32,473 nucleotides of DNA from DATLZB01 sp035574175 (GTDB lineage Bacteria > Pseudomonadota > Alphaproteobacteria > Rhizobiales > Hyphomicrobiaceae): the NCBI GenBank assembly GCA_035574175.1, contig DATLZB010000228.1, positions 1 to 32,473 of the forward strand. Reading direction: 5' to 3'. A model generated the notes under the pieces. It worked only from the letters and a program-made list of their open reading frames with translations, was not told the origin of the DNA and did no database searches. The position numbers and the translations under genes are program-made. Each line of letters starts with the position of its first letter. The stretch's first letter is position 1. Shown here piece after piece: positions 7,222 to 14,901 of the stretch.

Positions 7222-7953
7222 ATGCACGTCAAGAAGAAGACGCAAGCAATAGCCTATCTCCGCACGTCCTCCGCAACGAACGTCGGCGCTGACAAAGACA
7301 GCGACAAGCGCCAGCGCGAAGCCATCCTCGCCTTCGCCGAGAGCAATGGTTTCGAGGTCGTCGCCGAGTACTACGACGCGGCAGTGAGTGGAGCTGACCC
7401 AATTGACAGCCGACCCGGATTCGCTGCGATGCTGGACCGCATCGCCGGCAACGGCATCAATACCATCATCGTGGAAACCGCCAGCCGCTTTGCCCGCGAC
7501 CTGATGGTGCAGGAAGTGGGTTACGCTCGGCTGCGCTCGCTGGGAATACGGCTTATCGCCGCCGACAGCCCCAGCTCGTTCATCGACGACGGTCCTACCT
7601 CCCGGTTGATCAGACAGGTGCTCGGCGCTGTCGCGGAATTCGACAAAGCGATGACCGTGGCTCAGCTTCGCGGCGCCAGAGACCGCGTGCGACGGCAACG
7701 CGGCAAGTGCGAAGGTCGCAAGAGCCATGCCGAGGTAAGGCCAGAGGTAGTGCGCGAGGCGCACCGTCTTCGCCGGCGCAGTCCCCTCACCGGCCAACGG
7801 CGCTCGCTGCGCCAGGTCAGCCGTGAGCTCGCCAAGCTCGGCTACCTCAATGAGCGCGGGCGGCCCTTTGCGGCCAGCAGCATCCGCAACATGCTCGCAC
7901 AATCTCATCGCCGCCCCCGCTGCACCGCATCGGGCTCGACACCCGTCGCATAG
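7222..7953 (+). CDS. Serine recombinase (resolvase/integrase family)
   Basis: 243 residues from ATG 7222. The N-terminal catalytic domain shows Y12-L-R14-T-S16 (canonical YxRxS, Ser16 the likely nucleophile), DSRPGFAAMLDRI (about 68-80) and a TASRFARD segment with the conserved arginines (about 89-96). The C-terminal part (about 155-230) has a helix-turn-helix: LRQVSRELAKLGYLNERGRP followed by FAASSIRNML. It is too short for a large serine integrase and resembles resolvase-like 'recombinase family' proteins. It stands alone on the plus strand within the late operon, and its last 49 bp overlap the 3' end of the convergent gp10-like gene. Roles may include integration, multimer resolution or a passenger function. 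Confidence 0.85.
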   Translation: MHVKKKTQAIAYLRTSSATNVGADKDSDKRQREAILAFAESNGFEVVAEYYDAAVSGADPIDSRPGFAAMLDRIAGNGINTIIVETASRFARDLMVQEVGYARLRSLGIRLIAADSPSSFIDDGPTSRLIRQVLGAVAEFDKAMTVAQLRGARDRVRRQRGKCEGRKSHAEVRPEVVREAHRLRRRSPLTGQRRSLRQVSRELAKLGYLNERGRPFAASSIRNMLAQSHRRPRCTASGSTPVA

Positions 7954-9611
7954 GTCCACTGCGTCCCGGCCGGGATGCGTACCCGGGCGCGCGCGTGGCG
8001 CGTGTCCGCCCGCAGCGGCACGTACCCGCGCACGTTCATCGTGCTCTCCGGCGTGTAGGACACCTCCGCCGTCAGGCTCTCGCGCCGGCCGACCGAGCCG
8101 CGCACATCGGCAGCGTCCGTGATCGGCCAGAGCCCGCGCACAAACATGCGCCGCCCAACGGCGGATTGCTCAGCCGTCTCCAGCACGGCCTCCAACAGGT
8201 CGCCAGAGAACAGACCGATCTCATGCGAGGGCAGCGCCGCCGACAGCGCCGGCAGTGTCGCCGTCGATACGGAGTCCAGAGAAAACGGCAGAGCATCGAG
8301 GCTGCCGCCGACGATACCGCCCGACACATAGGCGTTCGTGAACACGGACGGGTTGCCCTCCGTGTCCTCGAGCAAATCGAAGTGCGTCGCATCGACGATG
8401 CCGATCTTCCACGTGCCGTTGGCCTCGGTGGTGCCGACGATGCCGGATAGCGTGTAGTAGCCGCCGTCCGTCAGCGGAGACGTATCGGCAACCTGTATGC
8501 GGATGAGACCGGCGCCGTTGTTGGCGGCTCCGGTGACGTTCATCGTACCGGGCGCGATCGCATCGAGCCCCTCAAGCGTCAGACCGGGCGTCGCCAGCGA
8601 GGCCAGATACTCGCCCGACACCTCGATCAGCGACCACCGCTTGAGCGCCCAATTGTACAACCATAATTGATCGAAGGCGCTCTCCGAGCCGGCCAGCGAC
8701 TTGGCCGACCACACCACCACATGACGGTCTGGATCGACCGCTCCGATCACCAGATGCGGTGCGGTGCTGTCGTACGTCTGCAAGAACGTGCGATCGACGC
8801 GCTCAGCACCGATGAGCGATGCGTTGCCGTCCAGGGTCATCTCCACGAAGCCCTGCTGCGACAGGAAGAATGCGCGATCCGCGCCGTTCACCGCCGCATA
8901 CGGTGCCAGGCTGCCGCGCCCCTCCGCGATGCGGTCGATCTGAAACACGATGTCGGCGTCCTGCGTGAACACCATGCGCCGCACGGCATTCTGTTGCAGG
9001 ATCAGGCCCAGCTCGCCGCCGCGCACTCGATGCACGTTGCCGCCGTCGGGCAAATCCTGGAAGTCGGAGAAGTTGACCCCGGCCGTCCACTCCGTCGGGT
9101 CGTTGAGGCCGGACCACTGGATGCGCTTCGGATTGCTCGCCAGGCCGGACAGCACAACGAACCGATTGACGACGGCGACATGCGCGGCGCGCGGTGGAGA
9201 CCCGCCAAGATCGGCGAAAGCGCTCGAAGACCCGAGCGTGTACACCTGCGCATCGTCGTTCGCCTGAACCGCGATGACGTGATTGTTGAATTGGACGAAC
9301 TCCCACTGCGCCGTGGCAGGCAACACCGTGTAGGTGCCTCCCCCTGCGGACACATCCTCCCAAGCGAGCGTCGTGTTGTTGAGCAGATAGAGCTTGGTGC
9401 TCGTGCCCGCGAAAATGGCGACCGATCCGTCGTCCTGCCATGCCAAGAAATACCCCCGGCACACGTCCGGCAGCGCGTCCGTCAGCGCACGCAGCGACCG
9501 GAACGGGCCGTAGCCGTCCGATTGCGGCCGCACATTGCGCACCAGCTGCGTGTGCCGACCATTGAGGTCGTTTGCGTCGGGCCGCCACTCGCCGAATGGA
9601 ATGACCGTCAT
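7905..9611 (-). CDS. P22 gp10-like packaged-DNA stabilisation / head-closure protein
   Basis: 568 residues from ATG 9611. The N-terminal start (MTVIPFGEWRPDANDLNGRH) and repeated beta-propeller-like blades (VAIFAGTSTKLYLLNNTTLA, HVAVVNRFVVLSGLASNPKR, then IQWSGLNDPTEWTAG) match the gp10 family. In P22, gp10 closes the portal channel below gp4 and joins the tail. The central 'RIQWSGLNDPT.W' motif is characteristic. It overlaps the gp4-like gene by four bases, as expected for this module. Its 3' end overlaps the opposing recombinase gene by 49 bp, so its C-terminal about 16 codons are read on both strands. Confidence 0.8.
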   Translation of the reverse strand: MTVIPFGEWRPDANDLNGRHTQLVRNVRPQSDGYGPFRSLRALTDALPDVCRGYFLAWQDDGSVAIFAGTSTKLYLLNNTTLAWEDVSAGGGTYTVLPATAQWEFVQFNNHVIAVQANDDAQVYTLGSSSAFADLGGSPPRAAHVAVVNRFVVLSGLASNPKRIQWSGLNDPTEWTAGVNFSDFQDLPDGGNVHRVRGGELGLILQQNAVRRMVFTQDADIVFQIDRIAEGRGSLAPYAAVNGADRAFFLSQQGFVEMTLDGNASLIGAERVDRTFLQTYDSTAPHLVIGAVDPDRHVVVWSAKSLAGSESAFDQLWLYNWALKRWSLIEVSGEYLASLATPGLTLEGLDAIAPGTMNVTGAANNGAGLIRIQVADTSPLTDGGYYTLSGIVGTTEANGTWKIGIVDATHFDLLEDTEGNPSVFTNAYVSGGIVGGSLDALPFSLDSVSTATLPALSAALPSHEIGLFSGDLLEAVLETAEQSAVGRRMFVRGLWPITDAADVRGSVGRRESLTAEVSYTPESTMNVRGYVPLRADTRHARARVRIPAGTQWTYATGVEPDAVQRGRR

Positions 9612-10246
9612 AGCGAGAACGCCTCGATGATCCCGGTGCCCTGCTTCTTCGACCGGCGGCGATCCATCTGCGCCACCGCGTCCTGTATCTGCGGCATCAG
9701 GCGGTCGGCCGCCTCATAGTCGAACAGCAGGTTCGTGTAGAGCTCCCACTTGGCGCGCGCCCTGATCAGCCGCTCGCCCTCGATCATCCATGGATTGCCC
9801 GTCTCCGAGCCCGTGGCCGGGGCAGCCACCCTGTAGATGCCCGCAACGCGGACCGTGCGTCCGGCCGTGATCGGCACCGGATAGAGCCTGATCTGGTTCG
9901 CGTACCAGGACCACACGTACGGATCGCCCGTCGATGTGCCGGACTGGCTGGCGTACTCGAGCGCCTCGGGGTCACGGCGGCAGAGCTTCGAGACGGTGTT
10001 GCCGACCGCAATGGCGATGTAGTCGACCTTGATCAGCCGCGCGATCGCATCGAAGCCGAGCCCTTCCCCGTAGAACTCCTGACCCTGCACGGTCGCGAAG
10101 GTTTCGGTGCGGCTCTCGTTGAACGACCACCGCTCGTCTTCGTAAGCGGCGATGGCCGTATTGATCGCCTCGACGATTTCCGTCGTCAGATCGTCGCGCG
10201 CCAGCTCGTTGGCGATGCGGGCTGCCATCGTGTCGCGTGTTGACAT
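9608..10246 (-). CDS. P22 gp4-like head completion / portal adaptor protein
   Basis: 212 residues from ATG 10246. The first half has the helical start typical of the gp4-type adaptor (MAARIANELARDDLTTEIVE) and a DERWSFNESRTETFATVQGQ segment. The middle reads as a beta region with the 'P..W.W....I.L.P.P' pattern (TGDPYVWSWYANQIRLYPVP). The adaptor binds below the portal and stabilises packaged DNA. It lies directly upstream of the gp10-like gene (ATGA overlap), the same order as in P22-type phages. Confidence 0.8.
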   Translation of the reverse strand: MSTRDTMAARIANELARDDLTTEIVEAINTAIAAYEDERWSFNESRTETFATVQGQEFYGEGLGFDAIARLIKVDYIAIAVGNTVSKLCRRDPEALEYASQSGTSTGDPYVWSWYANQIRLYPVPITAGRTVRVAGIYRVAAPATGSETGNPWMIEGERLIRARAKWELYTNLLFDYEAADRLMPQIQDAVAQMDRRRSKKQGTGIIEAFSL

Positions 10247-10321
10247 GGCTCACCTGCCGTCATGGGGGCGCGACGCAACACGCACGCGCCCCTACGCTGA
10301 CGCCACGCTACCGATCCCAGC

Positions 10322-10744
10322 TCACCGGTTCGCCGGCGCGTACACGATGGTTATGACAGCACGCCCAGCTGTCGCCGCCGAACCGGTTTGCGCGTACTTG
10401 ACGAAGGGTCTGGCCGGCCCAGCCGACAGGTCCAACGCCGCTCCTGTTGAGACGGTGGTGGCGCCCGTCGCCCCCTCGTTCACGTCGTCCGCATCGACCA
10501 GATTGTCATACGACGTGGCGTTGGTGCCGACCGTCAGCACGTTGGTCGTGCCGGCATTGAACGCTTCGGTGATGCGCACCTTCGTGTGGATGATCTCCGC
10601 ATTCTGCGGCAGCCACTGATCGAAGCCCACGCCGCTGCCGATGTCTGGCGTGTTGTACGCCACTTCCTTCTGAAGCGTGTGGACGGCATACCCGACGCTG
10701 CCGTGCACCCTGGCCTGCGTGCCTGTTGCTACTCCGGTTGCCAT
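10322..10744 (-). CDS. Small capsid-associated protein (decoration-like)
   Basis: 140 residues from ATG 10744, with the strong ribosome site AGGAGG a few bases upstream and the capsid gene's stop 12 nt earlier. The sequence is Thr/Ala/Val-rich and beta-type (GYAVHTLQKEVAYNTPDIGS, then AEIIHTKVRITEAFNAGTTN), without recognised catalytic motifs. Proteins of this size and pattern regularly follow N4-gp56-type capsid genes and are thought to decorate or reinforce the head. That role is inferred from position. A 75-bp gap without a gene follows before the gp4-like start. Confidence 0.6.
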   Translation of the reverse strand: MATGVATGTQARVHGSVGYAVHTLQKEVAYNTPDIGSGVGFDQWLPQNAEIIHTKVRITEAFNAGTTNVLTVGTNATSYDNLVDADDVNEGATGATTVSTGAALDLSAGPARPFVKYAQTGSAATAGRAVITIVYAPANR

Positions 10745-10756
10745 TGGTTCCTCCTG

Positions 10757-11830
10757 TCAGGCCGACGCTGCGGCATAGGTCGATACGACGATGGCGCCGT
10801 GATCGGTCGAGTTGAACTGCACCTTCTTGCAGCCCCAAATCTGCCACGCGGATACTTCGAGGAGACGGTCGTGATCGAACAGTCGCTCGTGCCAGCGAAA
10901 CTGATTGGGGCCATACCCGTTGTTGCCGAAGGCGACCACCGCCGCCTGAGCGCCGAGCAGCACGGCGCGGCGCACCGTCGGAATGGCGGCACCCGTCGAG
11001 CTGTTGACGCCCTGCGTCACATCCTGGCTCTCACGCAGGATCACCCGATTGTACATGCCGAGCGCCCCGGTGAAGATCGGATTGCGGCTCGCCTCCATGC
11101 CGGCCATCGCCGCCTTCTGGATGTCGGCCCAGCCGCCCGCGCCGAACGCGGATCGCAGGCTCGTCACCTGGTAGGGGTGCAGGTACATGACATAGCGCGG
11201 CTGACCGTCGATCATGGTCGCTCTGATCTTCGAGTTGCCGACCGTCGCCATTTCGACGGCCTGATCGATCAGACCGACGGTGAAGGTGTCGTTCGACGTG
11301 ATGTTTTCGTCGTTCGCCCCGCTGCCCGCCACGATCTTGCGTCCCGCAGACGGCGCCGCCACCGCATTGAGGCCGGTGTAGGCCGTATCGGTCTGCGGCG
11401 TGAACCCGCACACCTGGTTGAAGAACGAGACGGAGCGGCGGTCGCGCCACCACTCGGCCAGCGCGTCCTTGCACTGCCGGCGCAAATCCCACGGCACCCG
11501 CTGCTGATCGATGGTGTTCTTCGATGCGCTCGAGACCACGTGCCCGAGCTCGTTGATCACCACGCTGTCCTGATAGATCGACAGCTCCTCGCCGTTGCCC
11601 TCCGCGGTCTGGCCCTCGGTGAAGCCGCGACCAGTGGGGCGGAAGCGGATGTTGAACTTGACCAGATCGCCCGGACCCCGCTCGGTCTCCCGCCTGATCT
11701 GGATGATGCTGTCCTCGCTCTCGCCCATGAGGCGCGCGATGTCGAGGCTGTCGCGCTCGGCCCTTGCGAGATACTTGGACCAAATTTTCACAGCATTGGC
11801 GTCGTTGACGCCAAAGGTCGTGTAAGACAT
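10757..11830 (-). CDS. Major capsid protein, N4-gp56 family
   Basis: 357 residues from ATG 11830. The N-terminus (TTFGVNDANAVKIWSKYLAR), the GDLVKFNIRFRPTGRGFTEG strand, the NTIDQQRVPWDLRRQCKDAL helix and FFNQVCGFTPQTDTAYTGLN are hallmarks of the N4-gp56 major capsid family (HK97 fold). It would form the icosahedral shell. It is preceded by a weak AGGGTG ribosome site and a 156-bp gap (11831-11986) in which I see no gene and no convincing promoter. It is unusual to find it separated from the scaffold gene by three non-structural genes. Confidence 0.9.
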   Translation of the reverse strand: MSYTTFGVNDANAVKIWSKYLARAERDSLDIARLMGESEDSIIQIRRETERGPGDLVKFNIRFRPTGRGFTEGQTAEGNGEELSIYQDSVVINELGHVVSSASKNTIDQQRVPWDLRRQCKDALAEWWRDRRSVSFFNQVCGFTPQTDTAYTGLNAVAAPSAGRKIVAGSGANDENITSNDTFTVGLIDQAVEMATVGNSKIRATMIDGQPRYVMYLHPYQVTSLRSAFGAGGWADIQKAAMAGMEASRNPIFTGALGMYNRVILRESQDVTQGVNSSTGAAIPTVRRAVLLGAQAAVVAFGNNGYGPNQFRWHERLFDHDRLLEVSAWQIWGCKKVQFNSTDHGAIVVSTYAAASA

Positions 11831-11986
11831 GGGATCGCACCCTGCCGATACGAGTGATGGTGTGGGAACTGCGCTCTATCGCGGCGCGGGCGGAACGGCA
11901 TGACGCAAGGTCTGCGGCCGGGCGCATGCGACCCATATCGGAGGATCGCGGGCCGGAACGGCTATCGTGCCGGGACGATGCTGCGG

Positions 11987-12214
11987 CTATCGACCGTCGC
12001 CGGTGTCTGCCGCTGCATGGCGCATGTGTCTCACAGAGGCCGGTGCGTCGTCAATAGAAGATGACCCCACAGGGTGGTGTCCGTCCGGCGCAACCATGAT
12101 CACGCTATAGAGACCGTGCGTTGTGCCTGCCAGATCGTCGCTGATGCGCCAGCCGCGCGCCTCGAACTCGGCCACGCGATGATGCGGCACGAATTGCACC
12201 GTTTGCTCCCTCAT
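11987..12214 (-). CDS. Small conserved phage protein, unknown function
   Basis: 75 residues from ATG 12214. The N-terminal half (VQFVPHHRVAEFEARGWRIS, then DDLAGTTHGLYSVIM) matches a short domain seen in many phages: 'H....F.A.GW....DL..THG.YS.LM'. The tail after residue 43 (PDGHHPVGSSSIDDAP onward) is unlike it and may be variable. The gene overlaps the upstream DUF1599 frame by 110 bp, much more than the usual four bases here. Function unknown. Confidence 0.6.
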   Translation of the reverse strand: MREQTVQFVPHHRVAEFEARGWRISDDLAGTTHGLYSVIMVAPDGHHPVGSSSIDDAPASVRHMRHAAADTGDGR

Positions 12215-12530
12215 GACGCGCCCTCTTGGCTCTTATGTATCCAGCAAGCAGGATGCAGTAGTTGGCGAGATCGAGCAGCGTGTCCTCGACGCTCTCCTCC
12301 GACACCTGCAGCGTGCCGGTGCGCACGAACGTCACGATACGCGACAGCTTGTCGGTCATTCTCGTGATGAAGCCGATCTCGGTATCGCACACCCCAAGCG
12401 CCTCAACCCGGGTGAAATTGAAGAACGGGTCGTCGTTGCCGCCGGAATAGTCCTCATTCTTCGCGCGCGTGATGGCGATCATGCGCTCCGTGCACCGACG
12501 ATGGTAGGCGATGTAGTCCTCGCGCTTCAT
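12105..12530 (-). CDS. DUF1599 / nucleotide-modification-associated domain protein
   Basis: 141 residues from ATG 12530, overlapping the metallophosphoesterase stop (ATGA). Residues about 1-100 carry the DUF1599 pattern: an R-x-K-N-x-D-Y-S/G block (TRAKNEDYSGGNDDPFFNFT), then GFITRMTDKLSRIVTFVRTG and ESVEDTLLDLANYCILLAGY. The family has been linked to phage nucleotide or base-modification pathways (NMAD1), though its chemistry is uncertain. The last about 36 residues are read from the same DNA that encodes the conserved start of the next gene in another frame and look like non-native extension, perhaps from loss of a stop codon. Confidence 0.75.
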   Translation of the reverse strand: MKREDYIAYHRRCTERMIAITRAKNEDYSGGNDDPFFNFTRVEALGVCDTEIGFITRMTDKLSRIVTFVRTGTLQVSEESVEDTLLDLANYCILLAGYIRAKRARHEGANGAIRAASSRGRVRGARLAHQRRSGRHNARSL

Positions 12531-13837
12531 GCCGCCAGCCTCATCTCGTGCGCCCTGCTCTGCCACGACACCCACGCGGGCCGCGCTGGACGCTTGGCGT
12601 CCTCCAGGTACACCTGCCATTGCGCCGTGATGCCGTGATCCTGATGGACGAACCAGAGCGCCTGCGACGGACGGCTGTACGGCACACGCAAGAACAATCG
12701 GGCGTACTCGTCGTAGCCCTTGAGCGAGCCGTTCACGATCACGTTGCCTGCATCGCCGCGCGGTATGTAGAGATGCCAGTGGCCCATCAGCAGCGTGTCG
12801 AAATCGCGCCCGATCTGCGCCTCGCTGCGCCCCACCTTCATGGCCCCGCGCGTGATCGGCCCGATGGCCCCTATGATCCCGTCGCCGCCCTTGACCCCGA
12901 GCGCATCGCCGTGCGTCAACAAAAAGCGATGTCCGAGCACGGAGAAGTACGCATCGCTCTCGGACGGGATCATGAATTGCAGACGTTTGTCGGATCGGAA
13001 ATATCGCTCAAGCTGGCAGTACAGGTTCCATTCGAATGACTCGTACACGCGGCCCTTGGCACGCGGCTTCATGCTCATGCGGCCGTGATTGCCGACCACG
13101 CACGGCACGAACACTCGGCCGAAGGTGTCGGCCATGGCCGTGAGCGCCATCGCCAACTGCTCCTGCACCTCGAGCAGCGACTGTTGCACGTGGCCGTCGT
13201 TGGTTTCGCGCAGCTCCTCATGGATGGTGCCGGATATCATGTCGCCGCCCAGGCAGACCACGATGCCCGGATACTGGGGACGCACCATATGGCGCACGGC
13301 AAGGTCGATGGTCACGTCCACAAGCCGCTTGACCCGCTGGCGCGCCACGGCGCGGTTGAAGCTGTTGACGCCGCCGACCTCGGAAGCGCGCACGACCTCG
13401 CCCCAGTGCCAATCGGACCATATCGTCATCGGCACGCCGGGCGCACGCGATGGGCGCTTCTGCCCGATCCATCGCGGCGGATCGGGCGTCATCTCCGCCA
13501 GCCCATAGATGTGCTTGCGGATTTCCTCCGCCGTCAGGTTCTCGCGCCGGATCGCCGCCAGCTCCGCCTCTGCTACCCGGAGCTTGGTGCGCAGCACGTG
13601 CTCCACATCGACGACACGCGAGCGAGCAGTAAGCCCGCGCGCACGCGCCTCACGCACGCTGTTGCGCAGCGTGGAGTCCGAAACGCCGACCGCACGCGCT
13701 GCAGCAGCCGTCGATCCGTACTGCTCGATGAGCTGTAGCCGATGGACCAGCTCGGCATCGGTCCACGCCACGGCGCCATTGTGCGCACGGCGCCGCACGT
13801 GCGTATGCTGCGCTGAGCGGGCGCCCATGTCGCTCAC
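12527..13837 (-). CDS. Metallophosphoesterase with N-terminal helix-turn-helix
   Basis: 436 residues from GTG 13837 (GTGA overlap with the scaffold stop); ATG 13828 is an alternative. Residues about 25-62 (LIEQYGSTAAAARAVGVSDS, then TLRNSV) form a helix-turn-helix. The catalytic part has the calcineurin-like metal ligands in order: SDWHWGE (141-147), GGDM (197-200), GNHGR (249-253), THGD (308-311) and GHWH (352-355). It should hydrolyse phosphomono- or diesters, perhaps nucleotides or nucleic acid; the substrate is unknown. It lies between scaffold and capsid genes together with a DUF1599 gene, suggesting a nucleotide-handling cassette inserted in the head module. Confidence 0.85.
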   Translation of the reverse strand: MSDMGARSAQHTHVRRRAHNGAVAWTDAELVHRLQLIEQYGSTAAAARAVGVSDSTLRNSVREARARGLTARSRVVDVEHVLRTKLRVAEAELAAIRRENLTAEEIRKHIYGLAEMTPDPPRWIGQKRPSRAPGVPMTIWSDWHWGEVVRASEVGGVNSFNRAVARQRVKRLVDVTIDLAVRHMVRPQYPGIVVCLGGDMISGTIHEELRETNDGHVQQSLLEVQEQLAMALTAMADTFGRVFVPCVVGNHGRMSMKPRAKGRVYESFEWNLYCQLERYFRSDKRLQFMIPSESDAYFSVLGHRFLLTHGDALGVKGGDGIIGAIGPITRGAMKVGRSEAQIGRDFDTLLMGHWHLYIPRGDAGNVIVNGSLKGYDEYARLFLRVPYSRPSQALWFVHQDHGITAQWQVYLEDAKRPARPAWVSWQSRAHEMRLAA

Positions 13838-14901
13838 GCACCCCCGAGCAGCTTGCGGATGATGTGCTCGGGAACCTTGTCGAACTCGTCCTGGCTCATG
13901 GCGACCAGCCGCTCGACGGTCAGCTCAGGCTGCGGCGCGCCGCCGCCGCCGGACAGGGTGTCGCCCGCGGCCTTGCTCTTGCGGATGTTCTCGATCACCT
14001 GCTCCGCCGGCGTCTTCTCCGCACTGGTCTTGCTCTCTGGCGCTGGCGGCGCATACCCGCGCGCCTTGGCAATGTCGTACAGGATGGCCGCCGGCGACTT
14101 GCCCCGCTCGAACGCCGACATGGCGAGCGACTGCGCCTCCTTGCGCACCTCCTGCGCCGCCTGCTCCGGCGTCAGGCCGTTCAGGATGGTGAGCTCGGCA
14201 ATGCGCTGGTTGCGCAGGAACTCGTAGGCCTTCGGAAAGTCGGCCTGGCGCGCCGTGAAGGCCAGGGCATCGGCCTGGAACGCCTGCGCCGCCTGCATCG
14301 AGCTGACCTGGCCGCCGACGGCCGCCGTCTTCTCGGCAAGCTGCTTCTGCGTGGTCTCGACCTGCTTCTCAAGCCAACGCACGTAGGCGAAGATGTTCTT
14401 TTCGGGATCAGGCTTTTCCTCGGCCTTCGCCTCGGCCTCCTTGGCCTTGGGTTCGGGCGCGGCCAGCCGCTCGAACAGCTGGGCCAGCCGCTCGTTACCC
14501 TTCGCAAGGGTCGTCTCCAGCTCGGTGATGCGCTGCTTGGCCGCCTTGGCGTCAGCGCGTGCGCGAAGATAGGCGCTCTTGGCGACAAATGTGCCGTCCT
14601 TGCGCCGATACTTGCCGTCCTTGTCGACGATAACCTCGTCCGGGTCCAGATCGTCGTCGTCATCGGACCGCGCCTTGTCGGCGCCCTCACCTGTTTCAGC
14701 CCCGTCCGACTTCTCTACCGTCTGCGTTGCCGCGCCATTGGCGCCGTTGGGGGCCGGGGCGGGAGCGCCTGACCCAGGGGAGGATGGGTCAGACTTGCCC
14801 GGCTCGACCGCCCCGGATTTCATGACCTCGATCATCGCCAGCTCCTCGGGCGTGAAATCGTCCGGGCCGGCGGCGGGCTGCGTCTGCGTGTCGATCATCA
14901 T
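13834..14901 (-). CDS. Scaffold-like head assembly protein
   Basis: 355 residues from ATG 14901 (ATGA overlap with the portal stop). It is acidic, with a DDDDDLDPDEV patch (about 82-92), then a DGKYRRKDGTFVAKSAYLRA segment, a long coiled coil (KAAKQRITELETTLAKGNER and on, about 118-165, and KQVETTQKQLAEKTAAV), and a helical C-terminus ending in HIIRKLLGGA. Acidic, coiled-coil proteins directly after the portal gene are typically internal scaffolds that guide shell assembly and then leave. No protease motif is visible. The assignment rests on composition and gene order. Confidence 0.65.
   Translation of the reverse strand: MMIDTQTQPAAGPDDFTPEELAMIEVMKSGAVEPGKSDPSSPGSGAPAPAPNGANGAATQTVEKSDGAETGEGADKARSDDDDDLDPDEVIVDKDGKYRRKDGTFVAKSAYLRARADAKAAKQRITELETTLAKGNERLAQLFERLAAPEPKAKEAEAKAEEKPDPEKNIFAYVRWLEKQVETTQKQLAEKTAAVGGQVSSMQAAQAFQADALAFTARQADFPKAYEFLRNQRIAELTILNGLTPEQAAQEVRKEAQSLAMSAFERGKSPAAILYDIAKARGYAPPAPESKTSAEKTPAEQVIENIRKSKAAGDTLSGGGGAPQPELTVERLVAMSQDEFDKVPEHIIRKLLGGA

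Noticed and set aside
7108..7959. Long minus-strand open frame (283 codons) opposite the recombinase
   Set aside because: It is the antisense of a clear serine recombinase with catalytic motifs; its translation has no recognisable domain.
10586..11857. Plus-strand frame of 423 codons opposite the capsid gene
   Set aside because: The minus strand encodes a clear N4-gp56 capsid protein; the plus frame is antisense.
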